DNA of 64,000 nt from Bretschneidera sinensis (taxonomy: Eukaryota; Streptophyta; Magnoliopsida; Brassicales; Akaniaceae): positions 100,404,588-100,468,587 of the forward strand of contig CM043702.1 in NCBI GenBank assembly GCA_023935145.1, written 5' to 3'. Each line of letters opens with the position of its first letter. The first letter of the stretch is position 1. Both the position numbers and the translations under genes were made by a program. Shown here one piece after another: positions 34,441 through 44,138 of this stretch. The notes beneath the pieces were generated by a model. The model made no database searches, was not told the origin of the DNA, and worked only from the letters and a program-made list of their open reading frames with translations.

Positions 34441-36264
34441 TTAAATTTTTTTAAATTCCACTATGTATTCTATGTCGGTAGACTTAGATAGATATTATGC
34501 TTCTATTGATGATTTAATGCTTAATTACACGTTCTTGGTTAAATATATGTGCTTGAATGGATGTTTTACTTGTTTTATTTATGGACGAGTTTAATTATTT
34601 AGTTTTATATTGTCATGGATTGATGAATCTACTATTTATGTTGTAATGGGAATGCAATCCATTTATTTTACTTATTTAATTTCTATGTGTGGATCTATTT
34701 ACTTGCTATGAATGACTTACTTATTTATCGTTTTTCTTTAAGATTTTGCAATTTTTGAGAATGTAAGTCGTGGTTAGGCACCTTATAATTTATTGTTATT
34801 TCCCTATAATTTTTATTTATTATTTTATTTTTAGGAATATAAATCGTAGTTAGACACCTTGTCATTGCCCTTATTTCCCTATAAACACATTTATCTTTCC
34901 TTATTCTTCTCTCTTATTTTGGATTTTTCTTATAAGTGTTTTGATTGATTTATCATTTTTTTATAAATGCTCATAATATTGTGTGACTTGTTATAAAGAA
35001 ACAATTTATTTAAATTATTTAAAGAAATCTAATAATGTGTAGGAGTATGGGCTAGGCCCATTGAGGCCTAAGTGCACTTGGGCCATTCATTCATGGCCTT
35101 CCCATTGTGAACCCAATCTCTAGACCCGAATCTCTAAATCAAATAAAGACCAGTGACAATGTGGTTTCTTGGTCCCTAAAACTACGTGGTGACACCTTGA
35201 TTTGATTATCCGCAAATGACCTTGTGTCATTAGCACACCCCTCAGACCCTTAGATAATCAATTAAGTTGGAGTTTTGTCCCTTCGATTGTCTCCTTAGGT
35301 ATTGACCCTCAGAATGTAAAGTGGAAATAAAATGAAGCTTGAATTCACATGTCCATACTTAGAGCCTTTAACTGTTGCTTACGGTGAAGCCTTTAACTTT
35401 CACTTACGATGAAGCTCAATTAAAGAGAGCAAACTTTAGACACTCAATTTCGTTCTAAATATTAGAACTAGCCATGTGTGTGTGCCAATGATGAAATTTT
35501 GGTCCTGAGACCCTCGAGATGAATGAATGTAAAGTGGAAATTGAATTTTGGTTAGAATTGATTAGCCAAAACCAAACTGAACCAAACCAAATAGAACTAA
35601 ACCAAAACATACCAAAATAAGTAGTCGAAGAACAAGAGGATCAAGACCCAATCGATAGACTGGGCGGTCAGTTGGGTCCAAGACCCAACCTAGTGCACTG
35701 CCTTAGTTTGTTTTCTTCTAGAATTTCATTTTTTGGTTCCAAACCAGACGAGGAACATGAACATTAGTTTTTTTGCCTCAACAATAAATCCTTACCACTA
35801 ACAGATTAAATCTAATGAATCTAAGTCGTTCATTAACAAAAACCCTAGCTCCCATTCACCTTATATAAACCATCCTCTACAGACACAAAAGACACAAACA
35901 TAAGCCAAAAACTTTAGAATCTTCTAACTCTAGAGATCAAAAATTTCCATCCACCATTTTTCTCTCCAAAAAAACCTAAACCTCCATAAAAACTCCAAAT
36001 TTCCATAAACCTTAGCCTCTACTAAAAATCCTACAAATATAAACCCTGATTTTTCTACATCAATTCTTGGATTAAGCTTCAAATATTATGAGCATTCATC
36101 CATCACCGCACAATAATCCATAATTTGATGGCATCCACACCACATGTGGAAAACTAACAACTACGGTATTAATTCTTCGAATCCCATCGCTACAGGCTAA
36201 GAGATTGCAATCGTAAAAGGTTAATAGCTTAGTAATTTATTAGAATATGATGATTGATTACTAT
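34440..36264. other. Unassigned repeat-like region
   Basis: No frame can be supported. Seen here are two near-copies of an about 35-bp unit ('gtcgtggttaggcacctt' at about 34766 and a variant at about 34845), two copies of 'gaatgtaaagtggaaat' (35314 and 35525), an AACCAAAC-rich stretch (35565-35620) and a TATA-like cttatataaacc (35859-35870) followed by a C/A-rich leader-like segment. This could be part of another LTR or of non-coding host DNA. E5 inserted at its right end (36264). Confidence 0.45.
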
Positions 36265-36725
36265 TGTTGACCCCTAACTTGATTTTAATGATGACAAAAC
36301 AACATGAACTTGTGCTAACCAATTTATCTAGTGTTTAAAGTTTCAAAGATGTTTGTACAAAGACAACTAGTACTTGATAAGCTAAGTACTTAACCTTGGA
36401 AGAAGTTTGAAGATCAAGAATAGAAGCTTCAAAGGTTAAAGATATATGTAAATTTCTCTATCAATTTCCTAGCTTTATAAATGGCTCAATTTGATTACAA
36501 AAACATTTTTGACAAATTTATTTTGATGAGGTTTTGTTTTTAAAATAAAATTTAAAACAGAAAATTTTGTTTCAGGTGATCCAATCGACTGAACGAATAA
36601 TTCAGTCGACTGAATAAAAGGAAGAATTTTCTTACCTTTGATCCAATTAACGGAATGATCTATTCAGTCGATCGAATGAAGGATATAAACTTCTAACCTT
36701 TTGATCCAGTTCACTGAATGCTTCT
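36265..36725 (+). repeat. E5 5' LTR, first piece
   Basis: It starts TGTTGACCCCTAAC and matches 54775-55210. It contains degenerate copies of CAGTCGACTG (36590-36690). It ends at the E6 target site cttct (36721-36725). Confidence 0.87.
36721..36725. other. E6 target-site duplication, left copy (cttct)
   Basis: cttct is repeated at 45757-45761. The uninterrupted 3' LTR of E5 has this word once (about 55205), confirming a clean insertion. Confidence 0.93.
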
Positions 36726-37423
36726 TGTAGGTCCAAAATATACTATGGCAATACCCAAGAGGGGGGTGAATTGGGTATTAAAAAAAATTAAATACTTTTT
36801 GCAATCTCAAATAACAAAATATATGCGAAATTAAATCTTTCTAAATTACTAGCACAAAGATGAGAGAGTTTATTGCTTAATATAGAAATGATAATTGAAT
36901 TATAAAATAATTAAGCAATCAATCTCATTTACTTGAATAATAAATAATTATAAGCAAGTAATTATGAAAGTAATTAAGGTGATAGAGTTAGAGAGATGCA
37001 AACTCGATTTATAGTGGTTCGGCAATATCGGAATCCTTCCGACCCTACGTCCACTCTCTTCAAGGATCCTCCTTGAAGTCTTTCACTAAACCAAGCAACT
37101 TACGGGTGTTGCTCAAACCGAAACACAAGCAACTTACGGGTGTTGCTCAAACCGTACAATCCCCTTCCTCTCGGAAGTAATCCCCTCCCTCTCGGAAGTA
37201 ATCCCTTTACAATAAAAGTTGTAAAGTAAATGGTAGAGAGACAACAAATGAAAGCTTATACAACTGAATAATGTCTCTCTTTCAAAGAAAAGCTTGAAGA
37301 ATAGCTCAACATGAGTATTTCAAAGCTTTTTTGAGTTTCAAAGAATGAATGACTTGATTGTGTGCGTTCTTCTCTTTTTGAATGTCTTCTCCTCCTTGTT
37401 GAATGCTGAATTGAGTGGGTTTA

Positions 37424-37431
37424 TATAGCAA
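37424..37431 (-). promoter_or_regulatory. Predicted TATA box of E6 LTR
   Basis: The minus strand reads TGCTATATAAACCC here. The palindrome cluster lies about 95-250 bp upstream in transcription direction. E5 has GGGCTATATAAA at about 45919-45930 and 55359-55370 in the same setting. Confidence 0.65.
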
Positions 37432-37522
37432 TCAATTAATATGGCCGTTTAGGACTTTAATTTGAAAAAGATTTACTTTAAAACGTTCAGATTTGGAGTC
37501 CAACGGTCATATTTTTGAAGTA

Positions 37523-37679
37523 CCAGTCGACTGGGTCGTGATACCAGTCGACTGGGTCCTCTTAAAAATTCACATTTTTGCTGCTATAGTGTTACCAGTC
37601 GACTGGTAAGTCATACCAGTCGACTGGGAACCTTCTGCCACTTTTACCAGTCGACTGCACTATTCACCCAGTCGACTGG
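37523..37679. repeat. CCAGTCGACTGG palindrome cluster, E6 3' LTR
   Basis: Six copies of the 12-bp palindrome (starts 37523, 37544, 37595, 37616, 37647 with one mismatch, 37668). Each is usually preceded by A or TA. The other LTR has seven copies at 44956-45143. Confidence 0.92.
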
Positions 37680-38292
37680 GTCACTGTTGGAGCGCTGCTA
37701 CAGTGATTTCTGGATGAACAGTGTTTTCAGCATAATTTTCTTCATATCTCTTTATTCTTTTTGGATTTTTGAGTTCCAAAAAATCTCCTAATTTAATCAA
37801 ACTTTCTTGCACATTAAACACACAAGTTAAACACTTCAAAGGTGTTTTGTTATCGTCAAAATTAATCTAATCAATTTCTTGATTGAGGCATTTTTGATGA
37901 TGACAAAACATATTACAAATTTAAGCATAATGTGTGTGCTAGATATATGAAGAATGATATATTACAAATGCTCAAGTAATTTTCTATGCCAACATAAATT
38001 CTTTTTAAATTCAATTAGAGAATGTTAAGTATTGAGCCCAAAAAATTTATTTGCATTTAATAAAATCACTTGGAGATTTTATATCTTCAATTAATTAAGA
38101 CTATATAATAAAATGCAATGCAAATATAATTAGCTCCTAACAATTGAAATGACATCAACATTGATTCACCAATTTCTACAATCTTGGTCTCCTTTGATGT
38201 ATAAGCACTATTAACAATCTGTATTACTTAAGTAATATTCATTAGTGCTTTATTAAGATTTTTGTTACCATCAAAATCACTCAGGGTCAACA

Positions 38293-38307
38293 ATCTCCCC
38301 CTTTTTG
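38293..38307 (-). other. E6 polypurine tract
   Basis: The minus strand reads CAAAAAGGGGGAGAT directly before the 3' LTR TGTTGACC. It parallels aaaaaagagggagat in E5 (54760-54773). Confidence 0.9.
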
Positions 38308-39219
38308 ATGGTGACAAAAATCTTAAGAATAAAGTCTAACAAAATCTCTAATATTCTTATTTTTCTCCCCCTTTTTGTCATAATAAAAAAAGGGCAGATT
38401 TCAAAGAAGAGCTCCCCCTCAAAATATGCTATTGAAAATATTTTGATGAAACATTTTGAGAAAAGAATCATTTTACAAGATATCAAGAAATATAAAGCTT
38501 TTAAAAGAGTTCCTTTAGAATATAGAGATAAAATTCTCAAGATATAATAACCAAATTTAAAACAAATCCAAAAGAGTTTATCAAGTATTTAGAACTCATT
38601 TGAGTAAAACGATTTTACCAAAGGTTTTCTCTTTTATCAATAAATCAGATTTTCTCCCCCTTTCAAAAAGTCTAAAGTAATTATTTTTAACTCTTAAGAG
38701 AAATAAAATTGGATAAAACTTAACAAGCCTTATTGGTAGTTGATTATCAATTTAATGCAAAGATAATCATTATTTTCAAACTCAAGCATATATAATAGAA
38801 AGTTTCATATTTAGCTCATGCTTGATAAATAAATAGCTCAAAAATAATTCTCAAATCTAAATTCAAGCTCATCACTTGATTTGTCCAATGCCAAATCAAA
38901 GAGAATTAAAAAAAATTAATATTTGAGTATTAAATGGCTCCAAACAAAGTCTAGATGTACCAGTCGACTGGGTAACACTTACCAGTCGACTAGAAGATTT
39001 GGCAGTGACTTACCAGTCGACTGGATAAAAGGGTAGTGACCTATCAGTCGACTGGGATAGAATTACCAGTCGACTGGACCCTTAAGAAAATTTTCAGTCT
39101 TGAATTTGCAGTACAAAATTTGTTTATCTATGACATCTTTGAGTGAGGGAGATATTTAAACAAGGATTAATACTCTTTCACTCAATGTTAATCATGCATA
39201 TGATGAATTGTAGACGCAA
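38308..39219 (-). other. E6 3' untranslated tail with palindrome array
   Basis: Between the end of RNase H and the PPT there are about 0.9 kb without a supported frame. Five copies of CCAGTCGACTGG or one-mismatch forms occur at 38960-39077. The small open frames here (38277-38547) come from A-rich sequence and have no recognisable domain. In E5 the corresponding place holds about 3 kb with an ORF remnant. Confidence 0.7.
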
Positions 39220-40716
39220 TCAAACATTCAGTTTATCAAAATCAAGCAATCCCATTAACTTTCTAATCTTACAAAAACTAGCTTCACTTAAGGGTTTTGT
39301 AAGAATATCAGCTATTTGATCTTCTGAAGGTATAAATTCTAATATTATATCACCTTTTTGAGCATGGTCTCTTAAGAAATGATGTCTAATCTCTATATGC
39401 TTGGTTCTAGAGTGCTGAATAGGATTTTTGGTTAGGTTGATGGCACTAGTATTATCACAAAATATAGGAATATTTTTGAGACTCATGCCATAGTCTTCTA
39501 GTTGTTGTTTCATCCATAGTACTTGGGCACAACAACTGCCAGCTGCTACATATTCCGCCTCAGCGGTTGATAGTGCAACTGAATTCTGTTTCTTGGAGAA
39601 CCAAGAAGTTAACATAGCACCTAAGAATTGGCATGTTCCACTTGTGCTTTTTCTATCTAACCTACATCCAGCAAAATCAGCATCCGAATATCCTACTAGC
39701 TCAAAAGATGATTCTCTAGAATACCATAATCCTATAGTCTGGGTCCCTTGTAGATATCTAAGGACTCTTTTTACTGCAACTACATGTGATTCCTTAGGAT
39801 TAGATTGAAATCTAGCACACATGCATACACTGAACATTATATCAGGTCTACTTGCAGTCAAGTACAGTAAAGCACCTATCATGCTTCTATAATATTTAGA
39901 ATCTACAGTTTTACCTCCTTCATCAAGATCAAGTTTGGTGGTTGTGCTCATAGGTGTTCCAATAGGCTTTGAGCTTTCCATCCCGAATCTCTTTAGTAGA
40001 TCTTTGATGTACTTTTGTTGATTGATGAAGATACCTCCTTTTAGTTGCTTGATTTGCAGTCCAAGGAAGTAGGTAAGTTCTCCCATCATGCTCATTTCAA
40101 ATTCACCTTGCATGCACTTTGCAAACTCTTGACACATAGATTCATTAGTAGCACCAAATATAATATCATCAACATATATTTGAACTATCAAAGTGTCATT
40201 TTTGTGAGTTTTTGTGAAGAGAGTTGTATCTATTCTACCTCTTACAAAATCATTATCAATCAAAAATTTGCTTAGTCTTTCGTACCATGCCCTTGGAGCT
40301 TGCTTCAACCCATATAAAGCCTTAGAAAGCTTGTAGACATGATTTGGAAGACTAAGGTTTTCAAAACCAAGAGGTTGCTCAACATAAACCTCTTCTTCTA
40401 TAAAGCCATTTAAAAAAGCACTTTTTACATCCATTTGAAATAGTTTGAATTTATTAAAGCATGCAAAGGCTAACAACATTCGAATAGCTTCTAATCTAGC
40501 TACGGGAGCATAGGTCTCATCAAATTCTATTCTTTCTTCTTAATTATATCCCTTAGCAACTAGTCTAGCTTTATTTCTAGTTACTATTCCATTTTCATCC
40601 ATCTTATTCCTATAGACCCATTTTGTTCCAATGATGGAATGATTCTTAGGTCTTGGAACTAGATTCCAAACCTTGTTTCTCTCAAATTGATTAATCTCTT
40701 CTTGTATAGCAATAAT
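39220..40716 (-). pseudogene. E6 pol: reverse transcriptase and RNase H
   Basis: The open part 39220-40479 (419 codons) starts inside RT: FQMDVKSAFLNGFIEEEVYV, LSKALYGLKQAPRAWYERLS, the catalytic box YVDD at 40165-40176, and LGLQIKQLKGGIFI. RNase H follows with VGYSDADFAGCRLDRKSTSG, STAEAEYVAAG and FCDNTSAINLTKNP. The C-terminus ADILTKPL...LLDFDKLNV is complete. The N-terminal RT part (40480-40716) lies in the same frame but has stops at 40540 and 40717. It would copy RNA to cDNA in the particle. Domain content from 40479 on looks undamaged. Confidence 0.93.
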
Positions 40717-40719
40717 TCA

Positions 40720-42143
40720 CTCATTGTCCTTTTCAGCTTCTATAAAGGACTTAGGTTCTACCTGAGACAGATAAGCTACATAATTGCAAATATTTTTAAT
40801 AGAAGAGCGAGTTCTTACCCCTTGTGAAGGATCACCAATTACTTGATCAATTTGGTGATAATTCACATACCTCCAATCTTTAGGAAGTCCATCCACTTGT
40901 TGGCTTGTAGATGGTTGGTCCAAATTATGAGCTTCCAGCTCTTCATTTGCTTGAGTTGGATTCTTTTTCGGGTCAACAATGAGAGTAGGTGTTTCCGTTC
41001 TTGGAATAAAATCTGCATAATTATTACTGGAAACTTCTCTACTACTAATAGGGTTAGACTCATCAAGAGTTACATGCACAGATTCTTCTACCACTAGAGT
41101 TCTCTTATTGAAAACTCTATAAGCCTTACTCGATGTAGAATATCCTAAAAATATCCCTTCATCGGTCTTAGAATCAAATTTACCCAAATTAGTTTTATTG
41201 TTATTCAAAATGAAGCATTTGCAACCAAATGTACGAAAATAGGAAATATTAGGCTTTCTACCTTTCCATAGTTCATATGGAGTTTTATCAAGTATAGGCC
41301 TTATCAAAATTCTATTTAATATATAGCAAGAAGTGTTCACGGCTTCAGCCCAAAAGTATTTTGGTAAACTATTTTCACAAAGCATTGTTTTTCAAAATTA
41401 TTCTAGAACTCTATTTTTCCTTTCAACAACTCCATTTTGTTGAGGAGTTCTAGGAGCTAAAAAATTGTGATTGATTCCATTCTCATCACAAAAATTTGAA
41501 AAGCTTTGGTTTCAAATTCTTTTCCATGATCACTTCTTATGCTTGAAATACAAATTCCTTTTTCATTTTGAACCTTTTTGCAAAACTTTTCAAAACCTTT
41601 GAAAGCTTCATCCTTGTAAGCAATAAAAATAACAAAGGTATATCTTGAATAGTCATCAACAATAACAAGAGCATATTGATGGCCACCTAGACTAATGGTA
41701 CTTATTGGACCAAACAAGTCCATATGCAAAAGTTCCAAAGATCTTGTAGTTGAAACTACATTTTTTGCTTTAAAAGAAATCCTGGTTTGTTTTCCCGTTT
41801 TGCAAGCATCACATACTTTGTCTTTTTCAAAATTGATTTTAGGAAGACCAATGACTAAATCTTTTCTTGAAACAATTTTCAGCAAGTTCATATTTACATG
41901 ACCAAGCCTTCTATGCCGTAGCCATGGATTTTCACTAAAAGCAGGAAAACATTTTTCATTTTCAGAATGCAAAGATTTCAAATCAACTATATAGACATTT
42001 TCATGTCTATGGCCAATAAATTTGATCTTGTTGCTCCTGATGTCTATAACTAGACAATGAGAGGACTCAAATGTGACTTTGTTGCCTTTGTCACAGAGTT
42101 GACTAATGCTAAGTAAATTTGGCTTAAGGCCTTGTACTTGCAA
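40720..42143 (-). pseudogene. E6 pol: GAG-pre-integrase and integrase
   Basis: The open part 41457-42143 holds LLSISQLCDKGNKVTFESSH, the zinc-binding region (WLRHRRLGHVNMNLL, then VCDACKTGKQ) and the core with LLHMDLFGPISTISLGGHQY, VDDYSRYTF and IRSDHGKEFE, so the first two catalytic aspartates are present. A frameshift near 41510 moves the APRTPQQNGVVERKNR block (with the catalytic glutamate) to another frame, followed by stops near 41390-41400. The second part, 40717-41385, contains KYFWAEAVNTSCYILNR and FGCKCFILNNN, then EGIFLGYSTSSKAYRVFN. It would integrate cDNA. Confidence 0.9.
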
Positions 42144-42340
42144 TACATTATCTAGGGTAGAGAAATCATTACCAACTTTTTCATGCCCGATGATCTTTAT
42201 TTTGGTGTTGTCTCCAATGGTGACATATCCACCATCTCTTAGAGTTAGCTCTTGAATACACTTTTATCATCGGTCATGTGCTTTGAGCATCCAATATCAA
42301 GGTACCAACAGTTACCTTTCTCCTTTGTGTGGAGACATAT
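42144..42340 (-). pseudogene. E6 pol: aspartic protease remnant
   Basis: After the in-frame TAG that ends gag, the same frame continues with CLHTKEKGNCWYLDIGCSKH. The family active site is D-S-G; here it reads D-I-G. A frameshift near 42250 then moves to the frame with YVTIGDNTKIKIIG, which runs into the integrase part. In E5 the same site reads H-S-G. A protease with D-I-G would be expected to be inactive. Confidence 0.8.
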
Positions 42341-44083
42341 CTACAGCACACTAGGATACACGATGGCATTTTTAGGTACCCAAAATTTCTTGGGTCCTTT
42401 GAGGTTAGTCCTAGAAAACACGGATCCTTTTGGGACCCATACTTTCTTGATAACATATGGAGTTCTATAGACATGATGATGCACAATCCTAGAATAATAG
42501 TTACTAAAATTTCTAGGATTTCTTAGTTGTGCATGTCTATAATTCTTAGGATAGGAGTTCCTAGGATACATGTTTCTATTGTAAGGAATATGAATATGCA
42601 TGCCATTTTTAGAAAATGTATGATGATAATTTCTAGGATACATGCTTGTATTATTATGAATATGCATATTATTTCTAGGATAACCATGATGGTAATTCCT
42701 AGGATATGTATGTGCAGTGTGCAAGTTTTGATTATACATATTGTTTTTAGAATGCATATTATGATTATTTCTAGAATGAGTATAAGCATTTCTTGAATGA
42801 GCATACATATAAGCATGTGTATTTCTAGGATGCTTCATTCTTGTATAAACATTAGAATTGGTATTTCTAGACTTGCTAGCATTTATAGAGGGAGTGCTTT
42901 TAGCCTTGCTAGAGATTTTAGAAGTAGAAGCTTCATTCACACCTAAGGCTTTAATGAATAAAGTCTCTTTTGATGTTTGTTTGCCTAATGGAGAATAACC
43001 TAACCTAGATTTTTCTTTATTTAATATTTGGCAAGATAGTACTTCATCTAGCTTTTCTTTTCCAAGCATAAGTCTAGATATAGTATCATTTAATTCTATT
43101 ATCTTCTTCTTTAAGTTTTCATTTTCATCTTTAAGAAGATATTGAGAAGAATCATAAAGTAATGAAGATAGTTTATCTTTTTCTTCTCTTAAACCTATCA
43201 TCTCTTTAGAAAGAGATGACACCTCTTTTTTAAGAATGGTGTTCCTAGAATCGAATTTTTTCAATTCTTCATATATTTCATTTATAACTTCTATCAATTC
43301 TTCACTACTGCTAACAATGTTATTTTTTGAAGAGGAAGAAGTTGATACCTCATTTTCGTCGTCGATTACCATAAGACATAGGTTGGCAATTTCCTCGCAT
43401 TCAATCTCTTTATTCGAGGAGACTTCTTTTTCTTCATCACCATCATGATTAAGATCTTCAATTTCCATAAAAGGTAAGGATGTGGTGGAACCATCAATTT
43501 TGTAATCCAAGTAGCTTTCATGCTTCTTGAAGGATTCCACAAGCTCTTCTAAACTTTCACATGTAGAATGCTTTGTCAAAATAATTTTCCATTGATTTGA
43601 CAAAGATCTAAGAAATATTCTCACAAGTTCAAGGTTAGAATAAATTTTACCCATGAAAGATAAAGTTTTAACAAGTAGGGTAAAACGAGTTTGCGAATCA
43701 AAAATTGATTCATTTTCATTCATTTTAAAATGCTCTAAGTCATGAACAAAGTTTTTTAATTTGAAATTCTTTTCTTGCTCATTTCCTCCATGTATGACTT
43801 CCAATAAATCCCAAATTTCTTTTGCAGTCTTACATGAGGAAATTTGATCAACTTCGTTTTGATCAAGAGAACTATAAAACATGTTCATAACTTTAGCATT
43901 TAGTTGAATGAATTTGCTATCATTTACATCAAAGTCATTTTCATTTTCAAGAATGAAATACCAAGCATAATAATCATGTGCTTGAATAAAAATCTTCATT
44001 TGAGCTTTCCAATGGGTGAAATTTGTTCCATGGAGAAGAGGAGGACTAGAAGGATTTCTTCCTTCTAAAAATATAGTTGCCAT
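42341..44083 (-). CDS. gag: E6 gag polyprotein, open (580 codons)
   Basis: This is the longest open frame in the window. It starts MATIFLEGRNPSSPPLLHGT 40 bp after the PBS, and residues 15-210 form the UBN2-type Copia gag core (FTHWKAQMKIFIQAHDYYAW, IWDLLEVIHGG, FLRSLSNQWKIILTKH). Residues 210-270 are acidic. About 260-350 are predicted coiled coil (LKKEVSSLSKEMIGLREEKD). Residues 420-540 are an Asn/His/Tyr-rich stretch of PRN/SRN/SKN repeats, where SIRE gags usually have a CCHC knuckle; I see none. It closes with KKVWVPKG and KKFWVPKNAIVYP, then TAG (42341-42343) directly before the protease. It would form the cytoplasmic particle. E5 has the same layout. Confidence 0.9.
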   Translation of the reverse strand: MATIFLEGRNPSSPPLLHGTNFTHWKAQMKIFIQAHDYYAWYFILENENDFDVNDSKFIQLNAKVMNMFYSSLDQNEVDQISSCKTAKEIWDLLEVIHGGNEQEKNFKLKNFVHDLEHFKMNENESIFDSQTRFTLLVKTLSFMGKIYSNLELVRIFLRSLSNQWKIILTKHSTCESLEELVESFKKHESYLDYKIDGSTTSLPFMEIEDLNHDGDEEKEVSSNKEIECEEIANLCLMVIDDENEVSTSSSSKNNIVSSSEELIEVINEIYEELKKFDSRNTILKKEVSSLSKEMIGLREEKDKLSSLLYDSSQYLLKDENENLKKKIIELNDTISRLMLGKEKLDEVLSCQILNKEKSRLGYSPLGKQTSKETLFIKALGVNEASTSKISSKAKSTPSINASKSRNTNSNVYTRMKHPRNTHAYMYAHSRNAYTHSRNNHNMHSKNNMYNQNLHTAHTYPRNYHHGYPRNNMHIHNNTSMYPRNYHHTFSKNGMHIHIPYNRNMYPRNSYPKNYRHAQLRNPRNFSNYYSRIVHHHVYRTPYVIKKVWVPKGSVFSRTNLKGPKKFWVPKNAIVYPSVL

Positions 44084-44124
44084 AGGATCAACTCAAGGAT
44101 ATTAAGCCTAAAATTGAGAACGAG

Positions 44125-44136
44125 GCTCTGATACCA
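44125..44136 (-). other. E6 primer-binding site (tRNA-iMet type)
   Basis: The minus strand reads TGGTATCAGAGC 2 bp inside the 5' LTR edge. Confidence 0.95.
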
Positions 44137-44138
44137 AT

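Larger units (their letters stand above)
36726..38292 (-). repeat. E6 3' LTR (1567 bp)
   Basis: On the minus strand it starts TGTTGACCCTGA and ends in TACA, with 'cacccccctcttgggtat' near the end, as in SIRE LTRs. It contains a duplicated 'agcaacttacgggtgttgct' (37098-37150), a TATA box and a cluster of CCAGTCGACTGG palindromes. Confidence 0.95.

Noticed and set aside
38277..38547. Pair of ORFs on both strands next to the E6 3' LTR
   Set aside because: They span the PPT and LTR edge, are A/T-run driven and have no domain.
41457..41530. Programmed frameshift in E6 integrase
   Set aside because: Position within the integrase core makes no sense for regulated expression, and no slippery run is visible; ordinary mutation is simpler.
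42523..42816. Minus- and plus-strand ORFs over the E6 gag tail (Ile/Met/Cys-rich)
   Set aside because: They are other-frame readings of the Asn/His/Tyr repeat stretch of gag.
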